Positions 10,681 through 20,182 are shown, numbered from the stretch's first letter. The stretch is 64,000 nucleotides of DNA from Nocardia transvalensis NBRC 15921 (GCF_000308875.1 NZ_BAGL01000035.1:1-64000); one strand, 5' to 3'. The notes: generated by a model from the sequence alone, not told the origin. Numbers and translations are program-made.

Positions 10681-10980
10681 GAAGTCTCCTCGGGGACCCG
10701 TGTTCAACCCGTGAACAGCGCACGGCTCGGAAGCTGTCAACGCCACTTCGCGCGTGGCTATTCCAATCTTGCCACTTGCGCGCGGTCGCGCCCCACTCCG
10801 TATACCCACTCGCACCCGAGAGGTATGCACGCTGTGCTTGTCTGTTCTCTTACGACCGTACTCTCGCGCGCCGCGGAAACGGCCGGTTAGCGGCGGGTGA
10901 ACGCCGCACTATGGCGCACGACACAACAACTCGGTGAACCGGATTTCCAGGGCGGTGTGCCATCGAATAGCCTGGTCGGC
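10681..10980. other. Divergent intergenic region, erpA / DUF3043
   Basis: About 300 bp that must carry both promoters. Apart from the erpA ribosome site at its left end I see no dyad, hairpin or small gene of note. Confidence 0.5.
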
Positions 10981-11661
10981 GTGAAGTTCCTCCGCCGCGG
11001 CGATGCAAGCAAGACAGACGACCTCGCCGATGACACCTCGGCCGCCCAGGCGGGCGAGTCCGGCGGCGCGTCCGACACCTCGGAGCGGTCGGTCACGGCC
11101 ACCGCCGGCAAGGGCCGGCCCACTCCCAAGCGACGCGATGCCGAGGGCAGGCGCCGCGGCCCGGTCGCGCCCGCGCCGATGACCTCCAAGGAGGCCCGCG
11201 CCCGTCGCAAGGCCACCCGGGGAACGCGCGAGGAACGCAAGGTCGCCTCGTCCGAGCGGCGCGCGGCCGCCGCCGACCGCCGCGCCCGCATGCTGGCCGG
11301 CGAGGACAAGTACCTGCTGCCCCGCGATCGCGGTCCGGTGCGCGCCTACGTCCGCGATCTGGTCGACGCGCGCCGCAACCTGGTCGGGCTGTTCATGCCC
11401 CTGGCGCTGGTGCTGATCCTGACCATGTTCCTGACGCCCGCCATCCAGGCCTATGTGACGCTGGCCATGCTGGTGATGATGGTGTTCATGGTCGGCGAGG
11501 GCTTCCTCATCGGCCGCACCATCAACAAGCGCGTGAGCGAGCGCTACCCCGACGACACCACCTCCTCGTGGTCGCTCGGCTGGTACGCCTTCGTCCGCGC
11601 CTCCCAGATCCGCCGCATGCGCGCCCCGAAACCGCGTGTCAACCCCGGCGAGTCGGTCTAG
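10981..11661 (+). CDS. DUF3043 membrane protein
   Basis: 226 residues from GTG 10981 (MKFLRRGDASKTDD), in line with the mycobacterial Rv2206 type. A long, charged, low-complexity N-terminal half rich in Arg, Lys and Ala is followed by KYLLPRDRGPVRAYVRDLVDARR, the family's conserved stretch, and two membrane helices at about 136-153 and 158-178. The last 40 residues are basic again. Its function is unknown; conserved linkage to erpA and the cob genes is typical of the order. Confidence 0.9.
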   Translation: MKFLRRGDASKTDDLADDTSAAQAGESGGASDTSERSVTATAGKGRPTPKRRDAEGRRRGPVAPAPMTSKEARARRKATRGTREERKVASSERRAAAADRRARMLAGEDKYLLPRDRGPVRAYVRDLVDARRNLVGLFMPLALVLILTMFLTPAIQAYVTLAMLVMMVFMVGEGFLIGRTINKRVSERYPDDTTSSWSLGWYAFVRASQIRRMRAPKPRVNPGESV

Positions 11662-11681
11662 CCGCACCCCTCGCACGTTCT

Positions 11682-11713
11682 CGCACCCCGTACATCGTCA
11701 TGTACGGGGTGCG
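11682..11713. terminator. Hairpin terminator
   Basis: Perfect 14-bp stem, arms 11682-11695 and 11700-11713, with a CGTC loop, placed between the convergent DUF3043 gene and the small gene at 11751. Further outer complementarity (CACCCCT / AGGGGTG) extends it. Confidence 0.85.
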
Positions 11714-11750
11714 GGCGTATGGAAGGGGTGCGAGAGGGCTCGTGCGCGGT

Positions 11751-11894
11751 TCAGTGTCCGGTCCGGCGGGCGTGCGGGCGGTGGGGGACCGGGGGCGGCG
11801 CGCCCGACTGGTCGAGCGGGCGAGCCGCGCAGAGGTAGGCCAGGCGGCACAGGTCGCCGAGTGTGCGGCGGCGCGGGCGGTCGGGTGCGGTCAT
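11751..11894 (-). CDS. Small basic protein, 47 residues
   Basis: ATG 11894 is preceded by GGGGGACGAG and gives MTAPDRPRRRTLGDLCRLAY, then an Ala/Pro/His/Arg-rich tail. It starts 23 nt after the stop of the 58-residue membrane protein upstream on the same strand, suggesting a two-gene operon. No family is recognised; two cysteines (16 and 22) are present. Confidence 0.5.
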   Translation of the reverse strand: MTAPDRPRRRTLGDLCRLAYLCAARPLDQSGAPPPVPHRPHARRTGH

Positions 11895-11917
11895 CTCGTC
11901 CCCCGGTCTCGGGTGGG

Positions 11918-12094
11918 TCAGCCGTGTTCGCGCATGCCCGTGATCGCACGCAGTTCGAGGTCGATGCGCTGGGCGTCACGGTCGTCGATCGCGGTGGAAC
12001 CGGTGGGCGGCAGCGTAATTCCGTGATGCAGGAAGACCCGGGCGGCCAGCACGATCAGGAGGGCGAACAGAGCGGTGAGCAGGATGGTGAGCAT
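11918..12094 (-). CDS. Small single-pass membrane protein, 58 residues
   Basis: ATG 12094 opens a frame with one clear N-terminal membrane helix (LTILLTALFALLIVLAARVF, residues 2-21), followed by a soluble tail with DDRDAQRIDLELRAITGMREHG. Hydrophobicity and G/C at third codon positions support coding. The start codon overlaps the first half-site of the operator cluster at 12094-12166, which it shares with the divergent GlxA-type regulator. It may be a target of that regulator. Confidence 0.62.
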   Translation of the reverse strand: MLTILLTALFALLIVLAARVFLHHGITLPPTGSTAIDDRDAQRIDLELRAITGMREHG

Positions 12095-12166
12095 GGCAGT
12101 AATTTTTCTACCATGTACTTACTGCCACCAGTGGCAGTTTGGACATTGTTCGTAAAAATTCTGCCA
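12094..12166. promoter_or_regulatory. Cluster of four TGGCAG half-sites (nested dyads)
   Basis: A perfect 8-bp dyad ACTGCCAC-CA-GTGGCAGT lies at 12121-12138. It is flanked by TGGCAGTAATTTTT at 12094-12107 and its near-inverse AAAAATTCTGCCA at 12154-12166. The site spans the whole gap between the small membrane gene and the GlxA-type gene. A plausible -10, TAGACT at 12169, would give a near-leaderless transcript from 12181. It probably binds the product of 12181-13137. Confidence 0.75.
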
Positions 12167-12180
12167 CGTAGACTGTCCGC

Positions 12181-13137
12181 ATGCTGTCCAAGGTCGCCGC
12201 GGTCCTGAGCGAGAACGTCGCGATGTTCGAATTCGGCGTCGTCTGCGAGGTTTTCGGGCTGGATCGCCGCGACGACGGGCTGCCCGCCTTCGACTTCCGG
12301 GTTTGTGGCGCGGAACCCGGTAAACCGCTCGCGTCCAGTACGCCGGGCATCACCCTCACCCCGCAGTACGGTCTGGACGATCTGCTCGATGCCGATCTGG
12401 TGGCCGTCCCGGCATTCCCGGTGGCCGCGGACTACGTCTACGACGCGCGGGTGGTGCGGGCCGTGCGCGCGGCCGTCGAGGCCGGGGCCACGGTGCTCAC
12501 GGTCTGCTCGGGCGCGTTCCTGGCCGGTGCGGCCGGGCTGCTCGACGGCCGCAAGTGCACAACGCACTGGCGGTATGTGGGGCGGCTCGCCGAGCAGTAT
12601 CCGTCGGCGACCGTCGACCCGGACGTGCTGTTCGTCGACGAGGGCAATCTGATCACCAGTGCGGGCACCGCCGCCGGAATCGACGCCTGCCTGCATCTGG
12701 TGCGGCGCGAGATGGGCAGCGCCGTCGCCAACAAGATCGCCCGGCGGATGGTGGTGCCGCCGCAGCGCGACGGCGGCCAGCGCCAGTTCATCGAGCGGCC
12801 CGTTCCGGAGTACACCTCCGACAGCCTCAGCGACACACTGGCGTGGATGAGCGAGCACCTCGACGCCGCCCACACCGTCGAGGACCTGGCGGCGCGCTCG
12901 GCCATGTCGACGCGCACCTTCGCCCGCCGCTTCGTCGCCGAGACCGGCACCACCCCGGTGAAATGGCTCACCAACCAGCGCGTCCTGCTCGCGAAACAGC
13001 TGCTCGAGGACACCACCCTGGACCTGGAAACCATCGCGGGCCGTTCCGGTTTCGGTTCCGGCGCCCTCCTGCGCCACCACTTCCAGCGACTGGTCGGCAT
13101 CGCGCCGACGGAGTACCGCCGCCGCTTCGGGACCTGA
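12181..13137 (+). CDS. GlxA-type AraC regulator with DJ-1/PfpI domain
   Basis: 318 residues. Residues 1-170 form a class I amidotransferase-like DJ-1/PfpI domain, with the nucleophile elbow [17 protein letters not shown] and the [14 protein letters not shown] block. Residues 210-318 are a double AraC HTH ([40 protein letters not shown]). Such proteins sense small molecules and act on neighbouring genes. The large dyad cluster directly upstream suggests autoregulation together with the divergent small genes. Confidence 0.9.
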   Translation: MLSKVAAVLSENVAMFEFGVVCEVFGLDRRDDGLPAFDFRVCGAEPGKPLASSTPGITLTPQYGLDDLLDADLVAVPAFPVAADYVYDARVVRAVRAAVEAGATVLTVCSGAFLAGAAGLLDGRKCTTHWRYVGRLAEQYPSATVDPDVLFVDEGNLITSAGTAAGIDACLHLVRREMGSAVANKIARRMVVPPQRDGGQRQFIERPVPEYTSDSLSDTLAWMSEHLDAAHTVEDLAARSAMSTRTFARRFVAETGTTPVKWLTNQRVLLAKQLLEDTTLDLETIAGRSGFGSGALLRHHFQRLVGIAPTEYRRRFGT

Positions 13138-13190
13138 CCGGCGGGTGTGCAGGTCGTCCGGGGACGGACCGTGGTTGGTACCGTTCTGGC

Positions 13191-15128
13191 GTGGTGAACG
13201 ATGCTGCGAGCGGGCGTGCGGTGCGCACTCTGATACTCGGCGGAGCCCGGTCGGGAAAGTCGGCGTTTGCCGAGGAGCTGGCCGGACGGGCCGGGGCGGT
13301 GCGGTACGTCGCGACCGCCACGCCCGACCCGGACGATGCCGATTTCGCCGAACGCATTGCGGCGCATCGCGTCCGGCGTCCGGGCGTATGGAATGTCGTC
13401 GAGGGTGATCCGGTCGCCGTACTCGCGGAACCCGCCCCGGTGACGCTCGTCGACGATCTCGGCACCTGGCTGACCGCCCGCATCGACGCGCGCGCCGCCT
13501 GGGAACTGCCCCGCGGCACCGTCCGGCCCGATGCCGACGACCTCGTCGCCGCGGTCACCGGTTACCAGCATCGCCTGATCATCGTGAGCCCGGAGGTCGG
13601 CCTCGGCGTCCTCCCCGCCACCCGCTCCGGCCGCCTCTTCCAGGACGAGATCGGCGACCTGAACCAGCGCCTGGCCGCGGTCTGCGACGAGGTGTACCTC
13701 GTGGTCGCCGGGCTGCCGACTTGTATCAAGCCCGGCGTCGCGGCCGGGTCCGCAGGGGCGCTCGGAGCTACGGCAGCAACCGGAGACACGTCTGGGGCCG
13801 CGACAACGACTTCGGCCACGACGGCGGCCGGGGTTGCGGCCGGGGCCGTGGCAACGACCGGCGCTGCGGCGGTGACCGATGCTTCGGCACGGTCCACGGA
13901 TACGGCGACACCCTCGCGGGAAAGCCTCACCGCCGCATCGGGTCTCGCGGCGGCCGGTCCTGCATCCACCGCGGAGTCGACTAGTTCCACCGACTCCACG
14001 CCGGTGGACGGCGAGTCCGCGGCCGCGACGTGGGCCTCCGCCGTCGAATTCACCGGCGGCATACCGAAATTCGGGGACCTGCGGGCGCCTGATGCCGAGG
14101 TTCGAGCGCAGGCGGAGGCGCGGCAGCTGGAGTTGACCAAACCGGCGGGTGCGCTGGGGCGGCTGGAGACGCTGGGGAACTGGGTCGCCGCGTGCCAGGG
14201 CGTCTGCCCGCCGCGGCAGTTCGAGCGGGCGCGGGTCGTCGTCTTCGCCGGGGATCACGGCGTCGCGCGGCACGGGGTCTCGGCCTATCCGAGCGAGGTG
14301 ACCGCGCAGATGGTCGCCAACTTCCTGGCCGGTGGCGCGGCGGTGAACGCGCTGGCGCGGCTGGCGGACGCGAGCGTGCGCGTGGTGGACATCGCCGTCG
14401 ACGGCGATACCGATCCGGCCGTCTCGGGGCACAAGGTGCGGCGCTCCAGCGGGAGTATCGACCGCGAGGACGCGCTGACCGAGGACGAGGTCGCGGCGGC
14501 CCTGCGGGCGGGCAAGGCGATCGCCGACGAGGAGATCGACGGGGGAGCGGACCTGCTGATCGCCGGCGATATGGGCATCGGGAACACCACGCCCGCAACG
14601 GTTCTCATCGCCACGCTGACCGACACCGAGCCGGTGCTGGCCGTCGGCCGCGGCACCGGCGTCGACGACGCGGGATGGATGCGCAAGGCCGCCGCCGTCC
14701 GCGACGCCATGTGGCGCGCCCGCCCGCACCGCCACGATGCCGTCGCACTGCTACGCGTCGCCGGCGGCGCGGACCTGGCGGCGGCCGCGGGCTACCTCGC
14801 CCAGGCCGCGGCCCGCCGCACCCCGGTCCTCCTGGACGGCGTGGTCGTCACCGCCGCCGCCGTCCTCGCCGACATGCTGGCCCCCGGCGCCAAGGCCTGG
14901 TGGCTCGCGGGCCACCGCTCCACCGAACCCGCCCACACCGCCGCCCTCACCCGCCTCGACCTCGAACCCCTCGTGGACCTCGACATGCGCCTCGGCGAGG
15001 GCTCAGGCGCTCTCACCGCCCTCCCCGTCCTCCGCGCCGCCGTCGCCGCCCTCACCGACATGGCGACCTTCGGCGAGGCCGGGGTAACCACCGCCGCCGA
15101 GACGGTGCCCAGCGAAGTCACCTCCTGA
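13191..15128 (+). CDS. Fused CobU-CobT (cobinamide kinase + ribazole-phosphate synthase)
   Basis: One uninterrupted frame of 645 residues carries two cobalamin enzymes. Residues about 10-180 are CobU: P-loop GGARSGKS (17-24), VDDLGTWLT and [21 protein letters not shown]. Residues about 184-288 are an Ala/Thr/Ser/Gly linker without structure. Residues 289-645 are Cob[35 protein letters not shown] and [11 protein letters not shown]. CobU makes AdoCbi-GDP; CobT makes alpha-ribazole phosphate. Start choices are GTG 13191, 13194 or 13221. cobS follows after 64 bp and uses both products. In M. tuberculosis these domains are separate proteins. Confidence 0.9.
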   Translation: MVNDAASGRAVRTLILGGARSGKSAFAEELAGRAGAVRYVATATPDPDDADFAERIAAHRVRRPGVWNVVEGDPVAVLAEPAPVTLVDDLGTWLTARIDARAAWELPRGTVRPDADDLVAAVTGYQHRLIIVSPEVGLGVLPATRSGRLFQDEIGDLNQRLAAVCDEVYLVVAGLPTCIKPGVAAGSAGALGATAATGDTSGAATTTSATTAAGVAAGAVATTGAAAVTDASARSTDTATPSRESLTAASGLAAAGPASTAESTSSTDSTPVDGESAAATWASAVEFTGGIPKFGDLRAPDAEVRAQAEARQLELTKPAGALGRLETLGNWVAACQGVCPPRQFERARVVVFAGDHGVARHGVSAYPSEVTAQMVANFLAGGAAVNALARLADASVRVVDIAVDGDTDPAVSGHKVRRSSGSIDREDALTEDEVAAALRAGKAIADEEIDGGADLLIAGDMGIGNTTPATVLIATLTDTEPVLAVGRGTGVDDAGWMRKAAAVRDAMWRARPHRHDAVALLRVAGGADLAAAAGYLAQAAARRTPVLLDGVVVTAAAVLADMLAPGAKAWWLAGHRSTEPAHTAALTRLDLEPLVDLDMRLGEGSGALTALPVLRAAVAALTDMATFGEAGVTTAAETVPSEVTS

Positions 15129-15192
15129 CTCCCGGGATGCCCTCCGCCTTACGCGAGCCGACAGCTCCGCGCCCGCGCCGAAGCGTGGGCGC

Positions 15193-15942
15193 GTGAACGG
15201 GGTGCGGCTGGCGCTGTCGTGGTTGACGGTGTTGCCGGTGCGGGGGCCGGAGACGGTGGATCGGGCCGTGGCGGCGCGAGCTATCGCCATGGCCCCGCTG
15301 GTCGGGGTGCTGCTCGGTGCGGGCGCGGCGGGGCTGATGTGGGTATTCGGCACGGCCGGAACGAGTTTCGCGCTGGCCGGGTTTCTCACGGTAGGTGCGC
15401 TGGCGCTGGTGACGCGGGGCATGCATCTGGACGGCCTGGCCGATACCTTCGACGGCCTGGGCAGCTATGGCCCACCCGAGCGGGCCCGCGAGATCATGAA
15501 GAGTGGTGGGGCCGGACCGTTCGGCGTCGCGGCGCTCATATTCGCCATCGGCATCCAAGCCCTGGCCTTCGCGGCCCTCGCCGAACAAGGCCGCTGGTTC
15601 GCCATCGCCCTGGCCGTCACCGTCGGCCGGATAGCGGTCGTCGCGGCCTGCCGAATCGGCCGCACCGCAGCTCCCGGGGCAGGCTTCGGTGCCTTGGTCG
15701 CCGGAACTCAATCACCCGTCACCGTCGCCCTCTGGTCCATCCTGGCCCTGGCCGCAGGCTTCTTCGCGGTACCCGCCTACCTCGGCTTGGGCACGGCTGC
15801 CGTCGCCGTCGCCTTGGCCCTCGCTTGGCTCCTCGTCCGCCACTGCCTCCGCCGCTTCGACGGCCTGAACGGCGACACCCTCGGCGCGGCACTGGAACTC
15901 GCGGTCGCGATCACCGCTGTCGTGACAACCTGCCAGCCCTAG
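15193..15942 (+). CDS. cobS: Adenosylcobinamide-GDP ribazoletransferase
   Basis: 249 residues, GTG start 15193. A polytopic membrane enzyme with about six helices; the family motif RGMHLDGLADTFDGLGSYGPPERAREIMK is intact (about 75-103), with the Asp-rich DGLADTFDG loop likely binding Mg2+. It joins AdoCbi-GDP with alpha-ribazole to give cobalamin. It lies directly after the CobU-CobT fusion gene, so all late nucleotide-loop steps are in one transcription unit. The C-terminal RRFDGLNGDTLGAALEL block is conserved too. Confidence 0.95.
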   Translation: MNGVRLALSWLTVLPVRGPETVDRAVAARAIAMAPLVGVLLGAGAAGLMWVFGTAGTSFALAGFLTVGALALVTRGMHLDGLADTFDGLGSYGPPERAREIMKSGGAGPFGVAALIFAIGIQALAFAALAEQGRWFAIALAVTVGRIAVVAACRIGRTAAPGAGFGALVAGTQSPVTVALWSILALAAGFFAVPAYLGLGTAAVAVALALAWLLVRHCLRRFDGLNGDTLGAALELAVAITAVVTTCQP

Positions 15943-16007
15943 GTGGGTCACTCCGTCAGCCAGCGACGACCGCTCACGATATCAGGAGGGCCGCCCCGGT
16001 GGGCGCC

Positions 16008-16277
16008 TCAGCCGCGGGCCTCGATGCGGGCGCGGACCTCGGGGCGGCGCAGGGGCGGGACGGTCTTCGGCGGGACCTTGCGGTCGGGGAGGTCGGCCAG
16101 GAGGCGGGTGGTGGCGGCCGCGATATCGGCGACCGCGGCCTCTACCGCCGAGCGGTTCGAGGCGGAGACGGCGGACAGGCCGCCGACCTTGCGGACGTAC
16201 TGCAACGCGGCGGCGTGGATCTCCTCGGGCGTCGCCTCGGGTTCCAGGCCGCGCAGCGCGGTGATATTTCTGCACAT
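16008..16277 (-). CDS. DUF2277 family protein
   Basis: 89 residues beginning MCRNITALRGLEPEATPEEI, the invariant opening of DUF2277. A middle AALQYVRKVGGLS helix is followed by a hydrophobic helix and a basic Pro-rich tail. Its function is unknown; it is small and cytosolic, common in actinobacteria. It is convergent with cobS and lies just downstream of asnB on the same strand, separated by 53 bp. Confidence 0.88.
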   Translation of the reverse strand: MCRNITALRGLEPEATPEEIHAAALQYVRKVGGLSAVSASNRSAVEAAVADIAAATTRLLADLPDRKVPPKTVPPLRRPEVRARIEARG

Positions 16278-16330
16278 GACCCGAGCGTAGCGCCGAGGTC
16301 GGACACGGTGGCCCGACCTCGGACAGGCCG

Positions 16331-18256
16331 CTACAGGCGCACCGGGTACGTCGGCTCTTGGATCTCCGGCTTGATGCGCTCCTCGACGAAGATGCCGTGC
16401 CAGATCATGAACACCAGCAGCGTCCACAACCGGCGGCTGTGGTCGGAGGCGCCGGTCCGATGCGCCTCCAGCATCGCCTTGACCGCCGCCTTGTCCAGCA
16501 GGTGATCGGTCTGCGAATCGGCGATCTGCTGAGCCGCCCAATCGTGCAGTTCGGGACCGCGCAGCCAGTGCCGCAGCGGCACCGGGAAGCCCAGTTTGGG
16601 CCGATGCAGCACATGCGGCGGGACGATCGTCTCCAGCGCCCGGCGCAGCGCGTACTTGGTGGTCTCCTTGGTGATCTTCTGCTCGAAGGGGATCTGCTCG
16701 GCGACCCGGAACACCTCGGGATCCAGGAACGGCACCCGCAGCTCGAGCGAATTCGCCATGGTCATCTTGTCGGCCTTGACCAGGATGTCGCCGCGCAGCC
16801 ACGTGAACAGGTCCAGATGCTGCATCCGCGCCACCGGATCCCAGCCGCGCGAGCGCGCGTAGATCGGCGCGGTGACGTCCTGATGGGTCCACTCCGGCCG
16901 GAAATCGCGCAGCACCGACCGCAGCTGGGCGTCGTTGAAGCTGCGCGCGTTGCCGTAGTAACGCTCCTCCAGCGTCAGCGAGCCGCGATGCAGCAGGCTC
17001 TTACCCCGCGTCCCCTCCGGAATCCGGTCCGACAGCGTGCCGGCCAGTCGCCGCACACCCTGCGGCAGATACTCGAAAGGCTTGAGCGACAACGGCTCCC
17101 GATAGATGGTGTAGCCGCCGAACAGCTCGTCCGCGCCCTCGCCGGACAGCACCACCTTGACGTGCTTGCGCGCCTCCTTGGCCACGAAGTACAGCGGCAC
17201 CAGCGCGGGATCCGCCACGGGATCGTCCAGGTACCAGACGATCTCGGGAATCGCGCCCGCGAAATCCTCCGGGCTCACCGTGCGGATGTAGTGCTTGGCG
17301 CCGATGGCCTCGGCGGTCTCGGCGGCGACATCGGCCTCCGAGTACCCCTCCCGCTCGAAAGCGGAGGTGAAGGTCAGCAGGTTCGGATTGTGCCGGATCG
17401 CCAGCGCGGCAACGGCCGTCGAGTCGATGCCGCCGGACAGGAACGAGCCCACGGTGACATCGGCGCGCATGTGCTTGGCGACGGAATCCTCCATCACCTC
17501 CGCGATCTCGCGGTAGCGCCGCTCGTCGTCGCCCGCGGCGAACGGCCGCACCCGGAACGTCGGCTCGAAGTACCGCGTCACCGCCGGCGCCGCACCGGGT
17601 TTCAGCGTGGCGTAGCAGCCGGACTCCAGCCGCCGGACGTTCTTGTGCAGCGACTCCGGCTCCGGCACGTACTGCAACACCGTGTAGTGCTCGAGCGCTC
17701 GCGGATCGAGTTCGTCCGACAGGCCCAGCGCCGGAAGCAGTTCCAGCAGGCTCTTCTTCTCGCTCGCGTAGGCGGTGCCGTTCGGGCCGGTGGCCAGGAA
17801 CAGCGGCTTGATGCCGAACCGGTCGCGGGCGATCACCAGGTCCTGGGTCTCGGTGTCCCAGATCGCGAACGCGAACATGCCGCGCAGCCGCGCGACCGCG
17901 TCGGCGCCCCAGTAGTGGTACGCCGCGACGATGGCCTCGCCGTCGCCCTCGGTGCGGAACTGCGCGTCGTGCTCGGTGCGCAGCTGCTCGCGCAGCTCCA
18001 GGTAGTTGTAGATCTCGCCGTTGAACGCCAGCGCGTACCGCTCCGGGCTCTCCGGCGGCCCCCAGCGCAGCGGCTGGTGCGAGTGCTCGATATCGATGAT
18101 CGACAGCCGGTTGAAGCCCAGGATGATGTGCTCGTCGTGCCAGGTGCCGCGCTCGTCGGGCCCGCGATGGCGGCCGCACTGCAACGCGTCGTAGACCTGT
18201 TGCACGACGCCGTCGGTCGCCACATCAGCTGACAGAAATCCGAGCAGTCCACACAC
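16331..18256 (-). CDS. asnB: Glutamine amidotransferase, AsnB/LtsA type
   Basis: 641 residues. GTG 18256 is chosen because it puts Cys at position 2 (MCGLLGFLSAD), the N-terminal nucleophile of class II glutaminases; longer frames hide it. RHRGPDERGTW and ALAFNGEIYNYLELR complete the glutaminase; the synthetase domain has the ATP motif FLSGGIDSTAVAAL, VLSGEGADELFGGY and ELRVPFLDPEVF. In mycobacteria and corynebacteria this paralogue amidates meso-diaminopimelate in peptidoglycan (LtsA) rather than making asparagine; by synteny (Rv2201) that role is likely here. Confidence 0.93.
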   Translation of the reverse strand: MCGLLGFLSADVATDGVVQQVYDALQCGRHRGPDERGTWHDEHIILGFNRLSIIDIEHSHQPLRWGPPESPERYALAFNGEIYNYLELREQLRTEHDAQFRTEGDGEAIVAAYHYWGADAVARLRGMFAFAIWDTETQDLVIARDRFGIKPLFLATGPNGTAYASEKKSLLELLPALGLSDELDPRALEHYTVLQYVPEPESLHKNVRRLESGCYATLKPGAAPAVTRYFEPTFRVRPFAAGDDERRYREIAEVMEDSVAKHMRADVTVGSFLSGGIDSTAVAALAIRHNPNLLTFTSAFEREGYSEADVAAETAEAIGAKHYIRTVSPEDFAGAIPEIVWYLDDPVADPALVPLYFVAKEARKHVKVVLSGEGADELFGGYTIYREPLSLKPFEYLPQGVRRLAGTLSDRIPEGTRGKSLLHRGSLTLEERYYGNARSFNDAQLRSVLRDFRPEWTHQDVTAPIYARSRGWDPVARMQHLDLFTWLRGDILVKADKMTMANSLELRVPFLDPEVFRVAEQIPFEQKITKETTKYALRRALETIVPPHVLHRPKLGFPVPLRHWLRGPELHDWAAQQIADSQTDHLLDKAAVKAMLEAHRTGASDHSRRLWTLLVFMIWHGIFVEERIKPEIQEPTYPVRL

Positions 18257-18612
18257 TGCGTCGAGAACCTCGTTTCCGGGATCGGGGGTGCGGGAAGGAT
18301 AGCGGAACCCAGGTGTCGAGTATGCCGTACGGGGGCGGGGCGTGCTGGGGAGGATCCCGGCCAAAAGCGTGCCGGGAAAGTGGGGTCCGAATATCTAAAC
18401 CGGAGGTCGTGTGCTTCTTGCCGGTGTGTCGAATGCGACCCGGGCACAACGCGGTACCCGGTTTGGTCTACGCTGCGTAGTACTCGGGAACTCCCGGGCC
18501 GGACCGTGCGTTGTGCCGGTCCGCTCACGGGCGGACCGAACGTGCTGAATAGGCGCTGTCCGGCACAGTCGGGCGGCGGCGAGTCGGAGAGACGACCAGG
18601 AAGGCGTTGAGC
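18257..18612. promoter_or_regulatory. Divergent asnB / ctaC intergenic region
   Basis: 356 bp with no credible gene. It holds hairpin-family copy 1 (18355-18377), a CTACGC-T-GCGTAG dyad at 18468-18480 and, next to it, a CGGGAACTCCCG dyad. The ctaC ribosome site AGGAAGG is at 18598-18604. Promoters for both genes must lie here. Confidence 0.6.
18355..18377. repeat. Dispersed hairpin element, copy 1
   Basis: TCCCGGC CAAAAGCGT GCCGGGA: a 7-bp stem with a 9-nt loop containing CAAAAGC. It differs from the consensus loop CAAAAGCAT by one base. It lies in the asnB/ctaC gap and shares sequence with elements at 20183, 20268, 59283 and 59326. Confidence 0.8.
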
Positions 18613-19701
18613 GTGGCGCACAAGGCGAGCGAAGCGATAGGGGCACGACCCGCCCGGTCCGGGCGGGGCCGCATCCTTCGGCGGGCCGGGCTGGCGGTGT
18701 CCATGGGGATCACCGTGCTGCTCGTCTCGGGCTGCTCGATCGACAATCCCGTGCTTCGGTTCGGCTGGCCGACGGGTGTGACCCCGCAGGCGACCCGGAT
18801 GCGGGAGCTGTGGACGTGGTCGGTCATCGCCGCCCTGGCGATGGGTGTGCTGGTGTGGGGCCTGACCTTCTGGACCGTGGCCTTCCACCGCAAGAAGGCG
18901 ACCTCCCCGGAGTTCCCGCGCCAGACCGGCTACAACGTGCCGCTGGAGCTGACCTACACGGTGATCCCGTTCGCGATCATCGCGGTGCTGTTCTACTTCA
19001 CCGTCGTCGTGCAGAACTACGTGCACGAGAAGGTCGACAACCCGGACGTGGTGGTCGACGTGACCGCGTTCCAGTGGAACTGGAAGTTCGGCTACCAGAA
19101 GGTGGTCCAGGGCAACGGCCAGGTCTACAACGGCGTCGACCAGGAGCGTCACGCGCTCAACCAGGAGATCGTCGAGGAGTACAAGGAGCGCAAGGTCGAC
19201 GGCCACCCGCAGCCGGGTCCGAACAACGGCCTGCCCGCCAACGACATCTCCTACCTGCACTACGACAAGGTCGAGACGATCGGCTCCAGCAAGGAGATCC
19301 CGGTCCTGGTGCTGCCGACCGGTAAGACGGTCGAGTTCCAGCTCGCGGCCGCCGACGTCATCCACTCCTTCTGGGTGCCGGAGTTCCTCTTCAAGCGGGA
19401 CGTGATGCCCAACCCGAAGGAGAACCACTCCGACAACACCTTCCAGATCACGAAGATCGAGAAGGAGGGCGCCTTCGTCGGCCGCTGCGCCGAGATGTGC
19501 GGTACCTTCCATTCGATGATGAACTTCGAGGTCCGGGCGGTTTCCCCGGAGAAGTTCGAGCGCTACCTGCAGGCGCGGGAGAAGGGCGCGACGAACGCCG
19601 ACGCGCTGGTGAGTATCGGGGAGTCGCCGGTGGCGGTGTCGACGCATCCGTTCGACACCGATCGCACCGCGCGCGAGGGCACCCAGGCCGAGAGCAAGTG
19701 A
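18613..19701 (+). CDS. ctaC: Cytochrome c oxidase subunit II
   Basis: 362 residues from GTG 18613, spaced 8 nt from AGGAAGG; TTG 18607 is the alternative. A lipoprotein signal ends at LLVSGC (Cys41); two membrane helices follow (about 72-96 and 116-137). The periplasmic CuA site is complete: His251, CAEMCGTFH with Cys292, Cys296 and His300, then Met303. An insertion at about 170-225 of charged residues is typical of the actinobacterial supercomplex form. It accepts electrons from the cytochrome bcc complex. ctaF follows after 12 bp. Confidence 0.96.
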   Translation: MAHKASEAIGARPARSGRGRILRRAGLAVSMGITVLLVSGCSIDNPVLRFGWPTGVTPQATRMRELWTWSVIAALAMGVLVWGLTFWTVAFHRKKATSPEFPRQTGYNVPLELTYTVIPFAIIAVLFYFTVVVQNYVHEKVDNPDVVVDVTAFQWNWKFGYQKVVQGNGQVYNGVDQERHALNQEIVEEYKERKVDGHPQPGPNNGLPANDISYLHYDKVETIGSSKEIPVLVLPTGKTVEFQLAAADVIHSFWVPEFLFKRDVMPNPKENHSDNTFQITKIEKEGAFVGRCAEMCGTFHSMMNFEVRAVSPEKFERYLQAREKGATNADALVSIGESPVAVSTHPFDTDRTAREGTQAESK

Positions 19702-19713
19702 GGACGAACTGAC

Positions 19714-20130
19714 ATGAAGGTCGAAGCACGCATCTTCGAGCTGCTCACGGTGTTCTTCATCATCGTGGCTGTTGTCTACGCCTACTTCACCGGAGCGTCG
19801 CGCACGGGCGTCGAATGGGCCGGCACCACCGCGATCGTGCTGACCGCGGGCCTGACCCTGATCGTCGGCACCTACTTCCGCTTCGTCGCCCGCCGCCTGG
19901 ACCTGCGCCCGGAGGACTACGAGGACGCCGAGATCGTGGACGGCGCGGGCGATCTGGGCTTCTTCTCGCCCGGCAGCTTCTGGCCCATCCTGATCGCCGG
20001 GGCCGCCTCGATCACCGCGCTGGGCTTCGCGTTCTTCCAGCTGTGGCTGATCGGCATCGGCGTGGTCTGCATCCTGATCGCCGTCGGCGGTCTGGTCTTC
20101 GAGTACCACCTCGGGCCCGAGAAGCACTAG
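19714..20130 (+). CDS. ctaF: Cytochrome c oxidase subunit IV (actinobacterial)
   Basis: 138 residues with four membrane helices (about 8-24, 32-50, 83-101, 104-124) and the conserved [37 protein letters not shown] type of loop between helices 2 and 3. This small subunit stabilises the aa3 oxidase in Mycobacteriales. It directly follows ctaC and ends at a terminator hairpin. Confidence 0.93.
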   Translation: MKVEARIFELLTVFFIIVAVVYAYFTGASRTGVEWAGTTAIVLTAGLTLIVGTYFRFVARRLDLRPEDYEDAEIVDGAGDLGFFSPGSFWPILIAGAASITALGFAFFQLWLIGIGVVCILIAVGGLVFEYHLGPEKH

Positions 20131-20146
20131 GCATTCAGCTCAACGC

Positions 20147-20175
20147 AGCGCCCCGGTCGATACGGCCGGGGCGCT
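20147..20175 (+). terminator. Terminator of ctaC-ctaF
   Basis: 10-bp stem AGCGCCCCGG / CCGGGGCGCT (20147-20156, 20166-20175) with a 9-nt loop, followed by GTTGTTGTTCC. It lies 16 bp after the ctaF stop. Confidence 0.85.
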
Positions 20176-20182
20176 GTTGTTG

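Noticed and set aside
13138..13190. Possible cobalamin riboswitch before the cob genes
   Set aside because: The gap is only 53 bp, too short for the aptamer, and the B12-box consensus is absent.
12438..14735. 765-codon reverse frame opposite the GlxA and CobU-CobT genes
   Set aside because: Composition is that of an antisense shadow with Arg/Gly/Asp runs and no domain.
15943..16007. Terminator between cobS and the DUF2277 gene
   Set aside because: Only weak 5-bp pairings could be found, not enough to call.
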